From the NCBI RefSeq assembly GCF_003315595.1, contig NZ_QNQU01000020.1, positions 1-64,000 of the forward strand: 64,000 nucleotides of DNA, given 5' to 3'. The stretch is from Pedobacter miscanthi (lineage in GTDB: Bacteria > Bacteroidota > Bacteroidia > Sphingobacteriales > Sphingobacteriaceae). Each line of letters starts with the position of its first letter. Position 1 is the first letter of the stretch. The position numbers were made by a program, and so were the translations under genes. Shown in pieces: positions 62,843 to 64,000 of the stretch. The notes beneath the pieces were generated by a model that ran no database searches, was not told the origin of the DNA, and saw only the letters and a list, made by a program, of their open reading frames with translations.

Positions 62843-63604
62843 ATGAAAACAATTAAATTTTTAATCCTATCGGTAATGGTACTATTGGGTACTGTTAATG
62901 TACATGCTCAAAAAGAAGCAGCAACAAAACCAACTATTATTTTTGTACATGGTATCTGGGCCGACGGCTCATCATGGAACAGCCAGATTTTAGCTTTACA
63001 GGCAAAAGGTTATCCCGTAATTTCGGTACAAAACCCGATTACTTCTTTAGCAGATGATGTTGCAGCAACTAAAAGGGCCATCGATCAGGCAAAAGGAGAT
63101 GTAATACTTGTAGGCCACTCGTGGGGAGGCTTCGTAATTACACAGGCAGGCAACAATCCTAAAGTAACCGGATTGGTTTATGTGGCAGCCCTGGTACCAG
63201 ATGCAGGCGAAACCTTACCAACACTATCAGCAAAGGGTCCGGCCGTAACACTGAGCAATTATTTCGAGCCGGTTGATGGTTTTATATACCTGTCTAAAGA
63301 AGGCGTGAAAAAAGTATTTGCACAGGATTTGCCGGCAAAAGAACAAGATCTTATCCATGCTACCCAAACCCCGGCGGCACAACAGGTATTCGGCGATAAA
63401 AGTGGCGAACCTGCATGGAAAACAAAACCAAGCTGGTATATCCTGGCAAAAAGCGACAAAGCCATTAACCCCGAACTGGAACGTTTTATGGCCAAAAGGG
63501 CAAATGCCAAAACCACCGAAATAGAGGCCAGCCATGTGGTAATGGTATCACATCCAAAAGAGGTACTTGCCATTATCGAAGAAGCTGCAAATGCTAAAAA
63601 ATAA
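62843..63604 (+). CDS. Secreted alpha/beta hydrolase
   Basis: This 253-residue protein has a signal peptide (to about residue 22, VHAQ) and an alpha/beta-hydrolase fold: FVHGIWADGSSW (oxyanion region, 34-45), the nucleophile Ser93 in GHSWGG, and a late His231 in ASHVVMVSHP. It resembles secreted or periplasmic esterase-like proteins found next to AraC regulators; the substrate is unknown. The following membrane-protein gene starts 4 bp after its stop codon, so the two form an operon. Confidence 0.9.
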   Translation: MKTIKFLILSVMVLLGTVNVHAQKEAATKPTIIFVHGIWADGSSWNSQILALQAKGYPVISVQNPITSLADDVAATKRAIDQAKGDVILVGHSWGGFVITQAGNNPKVTGLVYVAALVPDAGETLPTLSAKGPAVTLSNYFEPVDGFIYLSKEGVKKVFAQDLPAKEQDLIHATQTPAAQQVFGDKSGEPAWKTKPSWYILAKSDKAINPELERFMAKRANAKTTEIEASHVVMVSHPKEVLAIIEEAANAKK

Positions 63605-63608
63605 GGTA

Positions 63609-63977
63609 ATGACCATTAAATTTATAATTGGTTGGGTATTAATCATCATTGTTTCTACAATCCTGATTTATAATGCCTACTTAAAACTTAGTGCTAATGC
63701 CGGAGCAATAACACTATTTACCAGTTTAGGCATGGAGCCTTATGGGCGCATTTTGCTTGGCTTTTTAGAACTAAGCGCGGCATTACTACTCTTGTACCCT
63801 GCAACTTTAAAATACGGGGCTACGCTTGGGGCTGTATTAATGGCAGGTGTAATCCTGATCCATATTTTTAAACTGGGAATTGCCTTAAACGGAGATTATA
63901 AATTCTTCATCATGGGCGTAACTGCTTTTTTATGCGCTACCCTCCTATTGTGGTTAAGTACACAGAAAACAGTGTAA
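63609..63977 (+). CDS. Small DoxX-like membrane protein
   Basis: This 122-residue protein has four membrane helices (about 4-22, 45-62, 66-88, 98-117) and the NAYLKLSANAGAITLFTSLGM segment after helix 1, like DoxX/DoxX-like quinone-associated membrane proteins. The start at 63609 (MTIKF) directly follows the hydrolase stop codon, with AAGG just before it; the open frame reaching 63567 overlaps the hydrolase and is rejected. Role unknown. Confidence 0.8.
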   Translation: MTIKFIIGWVLIIIVSTILIYNAYLKLSANAGAITLFTSLGMEPYGRILLGFLELSAALLLLYPATLKYGATLGAVLMAGVILIHIFKLGIALNGDYKFFIMGVTAFLCATLLLWLSTQKTV

Positions 63978-64000
63978 ACTAATTAAGAAAAGCGATCATT

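Overview
The window looks like a chromosomal segment of a Bacteroidota bacterium of the Sphingobacteriaceae, most like Pedobacter. This is inferred from five SusC/SusD pairs, the ECF sigma/FecR/STN-SusC cascade, many Cys-Lys-Lys lipoprotein signals, weak Shine-Dalgarno sites and abundant small hairpin repeats between genes. No rRNA, tRNA, CRISPR array, transposase, integrase or phage gene was seen.

Layout. 1-3.1 kb: accA and a secreted S10 serine carboxypeptidase. 3.4-11.1 kb: a nutrient-uptake locus on the minus strand (ECF sigma factor, FecR anti-sigma, SusC with an STN signalling domain, SusD_2-type lipoprotein). The sigma and fecR genes are split by about 1 kb of repeats that includes a 249-bp tandem duplication. 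11.3-12.4 kb: a divergent ECF sigma gene with a TTG start, followed by a small membrane protein. 12.6-30.5 kb: a nearly complete starch/maltose utilisation locus. It holds a LacI regulator with two palindromic operators, SusC, SusD, SusE, three GH13 enzymes, beta-phosphoglucomutase, GH65 maltose phosphorylase and an MFS sugar transporter. The inferred route is: SusC/D/E bind and import malto-oligosaccharides, GH13 enzymes cut them outside and in the periplasm, the MFS protein imports maltose, GH65 phosphorolyses it, and PgmB turns beta-glucose-1-phosphate into glucose-6-phosphate. 30.7-32.8 kb: a stand-alone receiver protein, a small uncharacterised protein and DNA polymerase IV.

33.2-54.3 kb holds the least ordinary part: an 18-kb, 11-gene, same-strand run with two tandem SusC-SusD-fasciclin units. 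Almost everything else in it is a predicted surface lipoprotein with binding-type domains (DUF5007, DUF5008, PKD, discoidin-like, DUF1735, PA14, LamG/DUF4983). No glycoside hydrolase, lyase, sulfatase or peptidase is recognisable inside it. A separate secreted DUF4964/5127/4965/1793 protein lies just downstream and shares an identical 16-bp operator-like sequence with the region upstream of the first SusC. This is the best candidate for an undescribed system.

54.8-64 kb: a SulP anion transporter, a divergent SusC/SusD pair without enzymes, an AraC-type regulator, a secreted alpha/beta hydrolase and a small DoxX-like membrane protein.

All functions are assigned by reading motifs; no database search was run. 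Domain boundaries are approximate.
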